Assembly (NCBI RefSeq): GCF_000701705.1
Contig: NZ_JNJP01000120.1
Location: 1-8,086 of the forward strand
Origin: Bilophila wadsworthia ATCC 49260
Lineage (GTDB): Bacteria; Desulfobacterota; Desulfovibrionia; Desulfovibrionales; Desulfovibrionaceae
Direction of reading: 5' to 3'
DNA: 8,086 nucleotides
This document shows, piece by piece, positions 1 to 5,091 of this stretch; the first letter of the stretch is position 1, and every line of letters begins with the position of its first letter. The position numbers and the translations under genes were made by a program. The notes beneath the pieces were generated by a model. It made no database searches and was not told where the DNA came from. It saw only the letters and a list, made by a program, of their open reading frames with translations.

Positions 1-42
1 AGGGGAAGGGGAAACTTTCTTCAGAAAGTTTCCCCTTCCCCT
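1..42. terminator. Long perfect stem-loop, family copy 1
   Basis: Bases 1-19 pair perfectly with 24-42 around a TTCA loop. The left arm is almost all purine and the right arm almost all pyrimidine. No T-tract follows; the next bases are C-rich with A-runs. It probably closes a gene lying left of the window, as the related stem-loops at 4144-4183 and 8028-8083 directly follow stop codons. The inner 14 bases (CTTTCTTCAGAAAG, 15-28) recur exactly in the copy at 8028-8083. Terminator or mRNA 3'-end function is inferred from structure and position. Confidence 0.75.
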
Positions 43-87
43 CCCCAAACCCCACCCCATCCTCTTCAAAGACTTTCGACGTTATCG

Positions 88-109
88 AATCCCTGTTCGC
101 AGGGATTTT
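88..109 (+). terminator. Small intrinsic terminator with TTCG loop
   Basis: An 8-bp stem (88-95 with 100-107) is closed by a TTCG loop and runs into four T residues (106-109). It lies 45 nt beyond the long stem-loop at the left edge, so it may be a second, U-tailed terminator for the same upstream gene. The T-run is short, so termination strength is uncertain. Confidence 0.5.
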
Positions 110-187
110 CGTGTGGGCCGAAAGAGGGGGGTGATGGGCGTTTTGGGAAAAGAGGACCGTATTTTTTTAGATGGCAAAGGGAGAAGA

Positions 188-229
188 GGGAAGGCAAAAC
201 AACAAAGGCTTGCCTCCCGTTGCTTTTTT
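188..229 (+). terminator. Attenuator-like hairpin with T6 tract in thrC leader
   Basis: GGGAAGGCAA (188-197) pairs with TTGCCTCCC (210-218) with one bulged base, and TTTTTT follows at 224-229 after five bases. A competing pairing is possible between AAAACAAC near 197-203 and GTTGCTTTT near 219-227. If transcription starts upstream of 188 this could end transcription early. The gap between stem and T-run weakens the call. Confidence 0.35.
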
Positions 230-424
230 CCTTAGGACCTCAGAAAAAGAACATAATCTCCGAATCCCGCAGAACCTCCGGAGGAAGGGTAAAGCCCTTC
301 ACGTTTCCGGCGGTACTGAGGGCGTTTTGGGGGAATTCGACCCAAAGGGCGGCGACGCCGTGGCCGTTGGGTGGGCTTGCGGGCCTTACAAGGATCGCAA
401 GCAGAGCGATTCTCCAAAAACAGG

Positions 425-448
425 GGCAAGGGGCGGTAGCCCTTTGCC
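425..448. repeat. 10-bp hairpin just upstream of thrC RBS
   Basis: GGCAAGGGGC (425-434) pairs with GCCCTTTGCC (439-448) with one G-T wobble around a GGTA loop. It ends 21 nt before the thrC ribosome binding site. It could shape the thrC leader mRNA or be a copy of a small dispersed palindrome; the sequence here cannot separate these. Confidence 0.5.
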
Positions 449-478
449 GCCGGAGGCGTACCTCAATACGGAGCGACC

Positions 479-1915
479 ATGTCCGATCAGTTTCCGACCT
501 ACCGGGCGCAGATGGAATACGTGTGCCTCGGCTGTGGGGCCCGTCACCCCATTGATGAATTGCTGTATACGTGTCCGAGCTGCGGTGGCGTATTCCTGCT
601 TGAAGACACGACCTTCGACAAACTGAAGGAACACGGCGGCGCATATTGGCGCAACCTGTTCGACAGCCGGACTGCCACCCGGAACACGGCCCTGCGCGGC
701 GTGTTCCGGTTTTATGAGCTGATGGCCCCCGTGCTGGAGCAGGAAGACATCCTGTACCTCGGCGAAGGGAACACCCCGGTCGTGGACGGCGCTCCCGAAC
801 TCCAGAAGAAGCTGAATGCCTCGTTCGCGTTCAAGAACGACGGCCAGAACCCGAGCGCTTCCTTTAAGGATCGCGGCATGGCCTGCGCGTACAGCTATTT
901 GCGTGCGCTGGTCCGCAAGCACGGATGGGACGAGGTGCTGACCATCTGCGCCTCTACCGGGGATACGTCGGCTGCCGCGGCTTTGTACGGCGCGTATGTG
1001 GGGCATCCCATCAAGACCGCCGTGCTGTTGCCGCAGGGCAAGGTGACGCCTCAGCAGCTTTCCCAGCCCCTCGGCTCCGGCGCGACCGTGCTTGAGGTGC
1101 CCGGCGTATTCGACGACTGCATGAAGGTCGTCGAGCATCTGGCCGAGCACTACCGCGTGGCCCTGCTCAACTCGAAGAACAGCTGGCGTATCCTTGGGCA
1201 GGAATCCTATGCCTATGAAGTCGCCCAGTGGTTCAACTGGGATCTGGCGGGCAAGATCCTGTTTGTCCCGGTGGGCAACGCCGGGAACATCACGGCGGTC
1301 ATGTCCGGCCTGCTCAAGATGCGCCGTCTTGGCATCATTTCCGATTTGCCGCGCCTGTTCGGGGTGCAGTCCGAACACGCCGACCCGGTGTGGCGTTATT
1401 ACAGCAAGCCCAAGGCCGAACGCGTGTACAATCCCGTGACCGTCCGCCCGAGCGTGGCGCAGGCCGCCATGATCGGCAACCCGGTGTCCTTCCCCCGCGT
1501 GAAGGCGCTCGTCGACGCCTACGAGGCTGCGGGCGGCGAATTCGGCGTGGTTCAGGTGACCGAGCAGGCCATCATGGATGCGACCATCCTCGCCAACCGG
1601 CATGGGCATATCGTGTGCACGCAGGGCGGCGAATGCCTTGCAGGCCTGCTCAAGGCCCGCGAAGAGGGCAGGGTGGCCGCCGGGGAAAAGGCAGTGCTCG
1701 ATTCGACGGCGCACGCGCTCAAATTTGCAGGATTCCAGAATATGTATTTTACCGACACGTTCCCGCCGGAATACGGCGTCGCGCCCGACGCGAGCCTCGC
1801 CAACCGGCCTTCGCTGGTGGTCGATGCCGCCGAGAAGGCGCGGCTCTCCGCTGAGGAGTTTACCAGGGCCGCCGCAAAGGCTGTCGCCGAGCGCTTGGAA
1901 CTTGCCGGAAAATGA
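479..1915 (+). CDS. thrC: Threonine synthase
   Basis: A PLP-dependent enzyme that converts O-phospho-L-homoserine to L-threonine, the last step of threonine synthesis, in the cytoplasm. The 478-residue product opens with a zinc-ribbon-like segment (C16, C19, C32, C35 in two CxxC pairs), as in the subgroup of threonine synthases with an N-terminal extension. The PLP lysine is K130 in NPSASFKDRGM. Further family motifs are GEGNTP (residues 95-100), ASTGDTSAAAA and the glycine-rich phosphate-binding loop GNAGNITAVMSG. The C-terminal part fits the family and the gene looks intact. The ATG at 479 has GGAG 5 nt upstream (470-473) and starts just before the zinc ribbon, so this start is well supported. 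It appears monocistronic: no hom or thrB lies beside it, and a structured spacer and new promoter separate it from the ferredoxin gene. Confidence 0.97.
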   Translation: MSDQFPTYRAQMEYVCLGCGARHPIDELLYTCPSCGGVFLLEDTTFDKLKEHGGAYWRNLFDSRTATRNTALRGVFRFYELMAPVLEQEDILYLGEGNTPVVDGAPELQKKLNASFAFKNDGQNPSASFKDRGMACAYSYLRALVRKHGWDEVLTICASTGDTSAAAALYGAYVGHPIKTAVLLPQGKVTPQQLSQPLGSGATVLEVPGVFDDCMKVVEHLAEHYRVALLNSKNSWRILGQESYAYEVAQWFNWDLAGKILFVPVGNAGNITAVMSGLLKMRRLGIISDLPRLFGVQSEHADPVWRYYSKPKAERVYNPVTVRPSVAQAAMIGNPVSFPRVKALVDAYEAAGGEFGVVQVTEQAIMDATILANRHGHIVCTQGGECLAGLLKAREEGRVAAGEKAVLDSTAHALKFAGFQNMYFTDTFPPEYGVAPDASLANRPSLVVDAAEKARLSAEEFTRAAAKAVAERLELAGK

Positions 1916-1930
1916 TTATTGTCTGGACAG

Positions 1931-2024
1931 GGCGGTGTCGAAACGGGAGAAAAGCCGTTGCCGGGAGAGCCTTGGCAGCGCGCGGAAACAAGGGCCGCAA
2001 GGCTTTCCCGTCGTTTCTCAAAAC
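1931..2024. other. Structured spacer after thrC
   Basis: The spacer between thrC and the ferredoxin gene is rich in complementary segments: GAAACG near 1940 can pair with CGTTTC near 2013, AAAGCC near 1953 with GGCTTT near 2001, and GCCTTG near 1970 with CAAGGC near 1998. Together they suggest one imperfect long hairpin or a branched fold. There is no T-tract. It may end the thrC transcript. I recognise no known riboswitch or small RNA here and see no gene. Confidence 0.35.
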
Positions 2025-2026
2025 AC

Positions 2027-2055
2027 TTGACACCCTCCTGTTCGGACGCTAAGGC
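2027..2055 (+). promoter_or_regulatory. Candidate sigma-70 promoter for the ferredoxin gene
   Basis: A perfect -35 hexamer TTGACA (2027-2032) is followed after 17 bp by TAAGGC (2050-2055), a poor -10 match. Transcription would start near 2062, giving a leader of about 70 nt. A short hairpin, GGATC/GATCC (2096-2110), lies in that leader just ahead of the ribosome binding site. The -35 match and spacing support the call; the -10 is the weak point. Confidence 0.5.
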
Positions 2056-2130
2056 AAGGATGACGGCACGACAGTGCCTGTGGTCGAGAAACTCAGGATC
2101 GATTTGATCCAAAACTTGGAGGAAATGACA

Positions 2131-2319
2131 ATGTCTTGGAATGTTACTGTTGACGCTGACAAGTGCGTGGGTTGTGGCGAATGCGTGGACGTCTGTCCTG
2201 TTGAAGTGTACGAAATGACCGACGGCAAATCCAGCCCGGCCCATGCCGAAGAATGCCTCGGCTGTGAATCCTGTGTCGAAGTGTGCGAACACGACGCCAT
2301 CAACGTTGAAGAAAACTAA
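2131..2319 (+). CDS. 2[4Fe-4S] ferredoxin
   Basis: A small soluble electron carrier of 62 residues with two classical four-cysteine clusters: C12-x2-C15-x2-C18-x3-C22-P and C42-x2-C45-x2-C48-x3-C52. The cysteine pattern predicts two [4Fe-4S] centres. The proline usual after the fourth cysteine is kept in the first motif but is glutamate in the second. The ends are acidic, typical of clostridial-type and Desulfovibrio ferredoxins. The ATG at 2131 is preferred because GGAGG (2118-2122) lies 8 nt upstream; the in-frame ATG at 2125 is only 2 nt from it. It has its own candidate promoter and is closed by two hairpins, so it is probably a single-gene unit. Its redox partner cannot be told from the context. 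Confidence 0.95.
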   Translation: MSWNVTVDADKCVGCGECVDVCPVEVYEMTDGKSSPAHAEECLGCESCVEVCEHDAINVEEN

Positions 2320-2330
2320 GCATTGAAATG

Positions 2331-2362
2331 CCGCCGCCCGCAATCGCGATTGAGGGCGGCGG
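2331..2362 (+). terminator. GC-rich hairpin after the ferredoxin gene
   Basis: CCGCCGCCC (2331-2339) pairs perfectly with GGGCGGCGG (2354-2362). The loop holds a second palindrome, CAATCGCGATTG (2341-2352), that can extend the stem. Only TTTGT follows, so it is a weak intrinsic terminator alone, but it starts 11 nt after the ferredoxin stop codon. Confidence 0.7.
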
Positions 2363-2373
2363 TTTGTGCGAGA

Positions 2374-2411
2374 GGAAGGAGCTTTTTTTCAAGAGGCCCC
2401 TTCCTTTTTTT
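2374..2411 (+). terminator. Second terminator, with T7 tract, before the ykgJ-like gene
   Basis: GGAAGG (2374-2379) pairs with CCTTCC (2399-2404), immediately followed by seven T residues (2405-2411). The large loop contains its own T7 run and a small CTT/AAG pairing. With the hairpin at 2331-2362 it forms a tandem terminator, separating the ferredoxin transcript from the following operon. Confidence 0.6.
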
Positions 2412-2422
2412 ACACTCTTACC

Positions 2423-2428
2423 TATTAT
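2423..2428 (+). promoter_or_regulatory. Candidate -10 box for the three-gene operon
   Basis: TATTAT (2423-2428) is a near-consensus -10 hexamer in an A/T-rich stretch after the tandem terminators. The best -35 at a sensible distance, TTCCTT (2401-2406, 16-bp spacing), is poor. Counting from the -10, transcription would start at about 2435-2436, on or beside the first ATG of the next gene. This suggests a leaderless or near-leaderless transcript. Confidence 0.45.
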
Positions 2429-2435
2429 AGATCCT

Positions 2436-3125
2436 ATGATCAACATCATGCCCGAGCTTACCCCTGTGTTCACTGCGTACGAGGCACTTGTTGCTGAAGC
2501 CGACGCGGTGTTTGCCCGCGTTGGCGAGATGCACCCGGACTGCGTGACCTGCAAGCCCGGTTGCAGTGATTGCTGCCACGCCATGTTTGACCTTTCGCTT
2601 GTCGAGGCCATGTACCTGAACGCGCGGTTCATCGAAAAGTACGACTTCGGCCCCGAGCGTTCCCGCATCCTTGAGAACGCCGGGAGTGTGGATCGCAAGC
2701 TGACTCGTATGAAGCGCGACTATTTCCGCGAGCTGCGCGATGCCAAAGGTTCTGAAGACGCCATGGAGCACATCATGGAAGAGGCCGCCAAGGCCCGCAT
2801 CCGCTGTCCGCTCCTCGATTCGAACGATCAGTGCGTGCTTTATGACTACCGCCCCATCACCTGCCGCCTCTACGGCATCCCTACGGCGATAGGCGGCAAG
2901 GGGCACGTGTGCGGCCAGTCGAATTTCGCTGCCGGAGCCAGCTATCCGACCGTCCATCTGGACAAGATTCAGGAACGGCTGGACCGCCTCAGCGTGGAAA
3001 TCCGGGATCGCGTGCAGTCCCGGTTCAAGGAGCTGCATGAGGTCTTCGTGCCCGTGTCCATGGCGCTTCTCACCAACTACGACGACGCTTATTTGGGTAT
3101 AGGCCCGGCGCCCAAGGAGTCTTGA
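2436..3125 (+). CDS. YkgJ-family cysteine-cluster protein (putative metal-binding)
   Basis: A 229-residue protein of the YkgJ/UPF0153 type, a family annotated as zinc- or iron-chelating with no firmly established reaction. Cysteines fall in the family layout: C36, C39, C43, C46 and C47 (CxxCxxxCxxCC) near the N-terminus, then C124, C133 and C143 in the segment RCPLL...CVLYDYRPITCRLYG, then C159. The YDYRPxxCRxYG block is the clearest family signature. No signal peptide or membrane segment is visible, so it should be cytoplasmic. Start choice is uncertain: in-frame ATGs at 2436 and 2448 both lack a ribosome binding site, and more upstream starts would read through the terminator. ATG 2436 fits the candidate -10 box as a leaderless start; ATG 2448 would give 225 residues. 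Its stop overlaps the next gene's start (TGATG), so it is the first gene of a coupled three-gene operon. Confidence 0.9.
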   Translation: MINIMPELTPVFTAYEALVAEADAVFARVGEMHPDCVTCKPGCSDCCHAMFDLSLVEAMYLNARFIEKYDFGPERSRILENAGSVDRKLTRMKRDYFRELRDAKGSEDAMEHIMEEAAKARIRCPLLDSNDQCVLYDYRPITCRLYGIPTAIGGKGHVCGQSNFAAGASYPTVHLDKIQERLDRLSVEIRDRVQSRFKELHEVFVPVSMALLTNYDDAYLGIGPAPKES

Positions 3126-3526
3126 TGATTTCCGCCACCATGTTTCGAGACAGCACCAAGCAGGAGCTGACCGAGGAGCAGGAACAGCTCAAGCGCGAAA
3201 TTTACGAGCGCATGAATCCCCGCCGGAGGAAGTTCATCGACCGTATCGGCTACGATGAATGGGATCCCTTCCAGAAGCCCAACGACCCGATGGATATCCG
3301 CGTCGATCCGAGCAAGCGCACCACGCAGCAGCTGTTCCGCGGGTTCATGCATTCGCTCGGCGAACGCACCGAGGGCAATGACTTCAACAAAGGCGCTCTC
3401 GACTGCGCGCTCGGGATTGTGAACAGAGACGAACGCTACCTCGGCATCTACGAGTTCTGCGTATGGTATTATAAACTCCTGAAGAAAGAGGGACTGATCG
3501 ATGAAGGACCGGTACGAGAATCTTGA
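3125..3526 (+). CDS. Conserved-looking protein of unknown function (133 aa)
   Basis: I do not recognise this family. The product is hydrophilic and probably cytoplasmic: a charged N-terminal helix (residues about 10-35, rich in Glu, Lys and Arg), a central part with several prolines (DEWDPFQKPNDP), then a likely helical C-terminal half. It has no signal peptide, membrane segment or cysteine cluster; only two cysteines are present, both in the C-terminal half. The ATG at 3125 overlaps the preceding stop by one base, and AAGGAG (3114-3119) lies 5 nt upstream, so the start is firm. Its last 26 nt overlap the TPR gene. Coupling on both sides suggests equimolar synthesis with the YkgJ-like and TPR proteins, perhaps as partners in one complex; that is inference. 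Confidence 0.85.
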   Translation: MISATMFRDSTKQELTEEQEQLKREIYERMNPRRRKFIDRIGYDEWDPFQKPNDPMDIRVDPSKRTTQQLFRGFMHSLGERTEGNDFNKGALDCALGIVNRDERYLGIYEFCVWYYKLLKKEGLIDEGPVRES

Positions 3527-4130
3527 CGAGTACATCGCCGACCTGCGGGCCGCGCTCAGCCAGAACGACGGTTGCGCCAATCACCATTACAATCTTGGCG
3601 TAGCCTTGCTCAGCAAGGGCGACTTTGTGGCGGCGGAAGAATCGTTTCTCGCCGCGGTCCGCAATTCGTCCCATCTTGCCGAAGCCTACGTGCAGCTTGG
3701 CGGCATCTGTCTGCAGCGCGGCGATCTCGAAGGCTGCCTGCGCTACAATGAGGAAGCGGCCAATTGCCGCGCCAAGTTCCCCGTGCCGTGGAGCAACATC
3801 GGCTTTGTGCATTTGCAGCGCGGCGAGCCCGAAAAGGCCATCAGCGCCCTGCAAAAGGCTCTGAAATGGGATGCCGAATTCATTCAGGCGATGGCGACTC
3901 TCGGCGCTGCCTACTACATGAACGGCCAGTACGACGAGAGCATCAAAATCAGCGAAAAGGCCATTGAAAAGCAGCCCGGATTCGCGCCCGCGTGGAACAA
4001 TCTGTCCCTCGCGTGGTTTGAAAAGGGCGATTACGACAAGGCCGCCGAATATGCCGACAAGGCCATCGAATTCGGCTTCGATGTGCGCCCCGAATATCTT
4101 GAAGAAATCGCCGCCCATCGCAACAAGTAA
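3501..4130 (+). CDS. Tetratricopeptide repeat protein
   Basis: A 209-residue protein built almost wholly of TPRs. Five contiguous 34-residue units can be read: residues 27-60, 61-94, 95-128, 129-162 and 163-196, each with the small/large pattern (for example W-x2-LG/N-x2-Y...A-x3-Y-x3-AI). TPR solenoids bind partner proteins; there is no catalytic domain, signal peptide or membrane segment, so a cytoplasmic scaffold or chaperone-like role is likely. The ATG at 3501 has GAGG (3488-3491) 9 nt upstream and lies inside the end of the previous gene (26-nt overlap), a sign of translational coupling. It is the last gene of the operon and is followed after 13 nt by a long stem-loop. The partner is unknown; the two co-encoded proteins are the obvious candidates. 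Confidence 0.95.
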   Translation: MKDRYENLDEYIADLRAALSQNDGCANHHYNLGVALLSKGDFVAAEESFLAAVRNSSHLAEAYVQLGGICLQRGDLEGCLRYNEEAANCRAKFPVPWSNIGFVHLQRGEPEKAISALQKALKWDAEFIQAMATLGAAYYMNGQYDESIKISEKAIEKQPGFAPAWNNLSLAWFEKGDYDKAAEYADKAIEFGFDVRPEYLEEIAAHRNK

Positions 4131-4143
4131 GGCGAGGGGGTTA

Positions 4144-4183
4144 CCGGGGGAGGGAGCTTTTTGTAAAAAGCTCCCTCCCCCGG
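4144..4183. terminator. Long perfect stem-loop, family copy 2
   Basis: Bases 4144-4162 pair perfectly with 4165-4183 (19 bp, nominal GT loop; in practice 18 bp with TGTA). The left arm is purine-rich with a G5 run and the right arm pyrimidine-rich, as in copies 1 and 3. It begins 13 nt after the TPR stop codon. No T-tract follows; the next bases are ACTCCCACCCG, resembling the tail after copy 1. It likely forms the 3' end of the operon mRNA. Confidence 0.8.
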
Positions 4184-4243
4184 ACTCCCACCCGCAAAAT
4201 GTTGACTGGTGGTGAGGTTATACGGCAGGAGTTCCTGTTATGG

Positions 4244-4278
4244 AAAAAGGTTCCCGGAATATTCCGGGAACTTTTTTT
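4244..4278. terminator. Intrinsic terminator, possibly bidirectional
   Basis: GTTCCCGGAAT (4250-4260) abuts its complement (4261-4271), flanked by A5 (4244-4248) and T7 (4272-4278). On the + strand this is a classic terminator and a back-up for the TPR operon. The A-run gives a U-tract on the other strand, so it can also work leftward. Confidence 0.85.
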
Positions 4279-4485
4279 ATGCAGTTGCTAGAGGGGCTCA
4301 AGGGCAATGGCTTTTCTGTGATTTTTCATTTTCCCTAAAACCGCCAGCAGATATTCGATGATGTTGGGCGGCTTTGGAGAGGAAGGGATGGGGCGAGCCG
4401 TGCTGGCAGAGCAGGGGAAGGGAACACGTTTTTCCAGCAGATGTTTTCCTTCTCCAGTCTTCTCTTTCTCCAATTGGAAGACGTA
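4279..4485. other. Gene-free stretch between two terminators
   Basis: No supported gene is visible. A minus-strand open frame ends at 4288, but it needs a GTG start at 4530 and crosses the terminator at 4486-4522, has no ribosome binding site and matches no family I know. The stretch may be a decayed remnant or plain spacer. Confidence 0.4.
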
Positions 4486-4522
4486 AAAAATCCTGATGCG
4501 AAAGAATCGCATCAGGATTTTT
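4486..4522 (-). terminator. Intrinsic terminator of the Lys/Gln-rich protein gene (bidirectional)
   Basis: A 15-bp stem (4486-4500 with 4508-4522) around a 7-nt loop. A-runs on the left arm and T-runs on the right give a U-tract in either direction. On the minus strand it begins 58 nt after the stop codon of the gene at 4581-4859. Confidence 0.85.
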
Positions 4523-4580
4523 GTAAGCACAACAGATGGACTGTTCTGTTCTGGATCTGTTTTATGGGATGGATTACATG

Positions 4581-4859
4581 TTATTCTTGTGATTCAGACG
4601 TCTTTTTCTGTTGAGAAGCAGCGTTATCGTGTTTTTTAGTAACTTTCTTCTGCTGTTTTGTGTTTACATGTTGAGCATTTTTCTTTTCCTGATTCTTTAC
4701 AGCGTGAGGAGCTTTCTTTTGCTGATGTGTGGCAGGGTCCTGTAGCGCCTGTTCATTGGCAGTTGCCATGCCGTTATTGGCTTCAGCAGCGAAGGTCATT
4801 CCACAAGTTGCAGTCATACCAAAGAACGCGAGAACCAAAAGTGCAATCATTTTTTTCAT
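4581..4859 (-). CDS. Small secreted Lys/Gln-rich protein, Asr-like in composition
   Basis: A 92-residue protein with a clear Sec signal peptide: MKKM, a hydrophobic core, then likely cleavage in TFA/AEAN after residue 24. The mature part (about 68 residues) is low-complexity and basic, with about 12 Lys and 11 Gln, four His, no aromatic residues and no cysteine. Three QQKK motifs and one QEKK recur. It should be disordered and periplasmic. The layout resembles enterobacterial acid-shock protein Asr (MKK start, FA/AE cleavage, Lys/Gln/Ala/His-rich tail), but low-complexity sequence can converge, so homology is not claimed. ATG 4859 is chosen because AAGGAG (4873-4868) lies 8 nt upstream and it begins the signal peptide; longer starts add an unlikely tail. 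It appears more A/T-rich than neighbouring genes. It has its own promoter and terminator. Confidence 0.78.
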   Translation of the reverse strand: MKKMIALLVLAFFGMTATCGMTFAAEANNGMATANEQALQDPATHQQKKAPHAVKNQEKKNAQHVNTKQQKKVTKKHDNAASQQKKTSESQE

Positions 4860-4881
4860 AAAAGGTACTCCTTGGGCGCGG

Positions 4882-4910
4882 CTATTGTCACCCTTCCTTT
4901 GATAAGTCAA
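4882..4910 (-). promoter_or_regulatory. Candidate promoter of the Lys/Gln-rich protein gene
   Basis: On the minus strand TTGACT (4910-4905) and CAATAG (4887-4882) are separated by 17 bp. The -35 matches consensus in five of six positions; the -10 is moderate. Transcription would start near 4875, close to the ribosome binding site, which is a tight fit and lowers confidence. Confidence 0.45.
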
Positions 4911-4926
4911 TAGAGTTTTTTTTATC

Positions 4927-4948
4927 CGTAACATGCCGTAGCGTTACG
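4927..4948. promoter_or_regulatory. Inverted repeat upstream of the -35, possible operator
   Basis: CGTAAC (4927-4932) and GTTACG (4943-4948) form a 6-bp inverted repeat with 10 bp between, so half-site centres are 16 bp apart. It lies 16 bp upstream of the candidate -35 of the Lys/Gln-rich protein gene, a position typical of activator sites. No regulator is identified. Confidence 0.35.
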
Positions 4949-5029
4949 TGATTTTTCCCGAAAAAAGGGCTGAAGGGGAGCTCGCGCGGGGAAGTTTGAG
5001 GAGGGCTCCAAAAGATAAGGTGCGGGACG

Positions 5030-5067
5030 ACGACAGCCGCGGCGAAGTCATCCGCCGCGGCTGTCGT
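5030..5067 (-). terminator. GC-rich hairpin after the lipoprotein gene
   Basis: A 15-bp stem (5030-5044 with 5053-5067) around an 8-nt loop lies 24 nt beyond the lipoprotein stop codon on the minus strand. No U-tract follows directly. It is the likely 3' end of the lipoprotein mRNA. Apart from this hairpin and the promoter elements at 4882-4948, I see nothing between 4860 and 5091. Confidence 0.65.
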
Positions 5068-5091
5068 ATCTACTTATAACTATATGGAAAT

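Larger units (their letters stand above)
110..478 (+). promoter_or_regulatory. Gene-free leader upstream of thrC
   Basis: I see no gene here: open frames lack ribosome binding sites and recognisable protein sequence. The stretch is rich in inverted repeats: 188-218, the palindrome CCTCCGGAGG at 275-284, GAAGGG/CCCTTC at 284-300, TTTGGG/CCCAAA at 326-346 and the strong hairpin at 425-448. A poor promoter-like pair, TTGGGA (143-148) and TTTAGA (166-171) with 17-bp spacing, would give a transcribed leader of about 300 nt, but the -10 match is weak. No threonine- or isoleucine-rich leader peptide is visible. Regulation of thrC by this leader is only a possibility. Confidence 0.4.

Noticed and set aside
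78..110. tRNA T-arm-like sequence (TCGAATCCC)
   Set aside because: No acceptor stem, D-arm or anticodon arm surrounds it; the bases belong to a small terminator hairpin.
171..626. Plus-strand open frame across the thrC leader
   Set aside because: No ribosome binding site at 171, overlaps the start of thrC in another frame, and covers several hairpins.
386..1714. Long minus-strand open frame (442 codons) opposite thrC
   Set aside because: Antisense to thrC, with no recognisable domain; an effect of codon bias.
1931..2130. Cobalamin or other riboswitch before the ferredoxin gene
   Set aside because: The conserved cores of the riboswitch classes I know are absent; the ferredoxin gene is not a usual target.
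4288..4530. Minus-strand open frame of 80 codons between two terminators
   Set aside because: It needs a GTG start at 4530 and crosses a strong terminator at 4486-4522; no ribosome binding site and no family resemblance. A decayed remnant cannot be excluded.
4581..4859. Lipoprotein reading of the Lys/Gln-rich protein (C19 in the signal peptide)
   Set aside because: Residues before C19 are T-A-T, not a lipobox; the TFA/AE site fits ordinary signal peptidase I cleavage.
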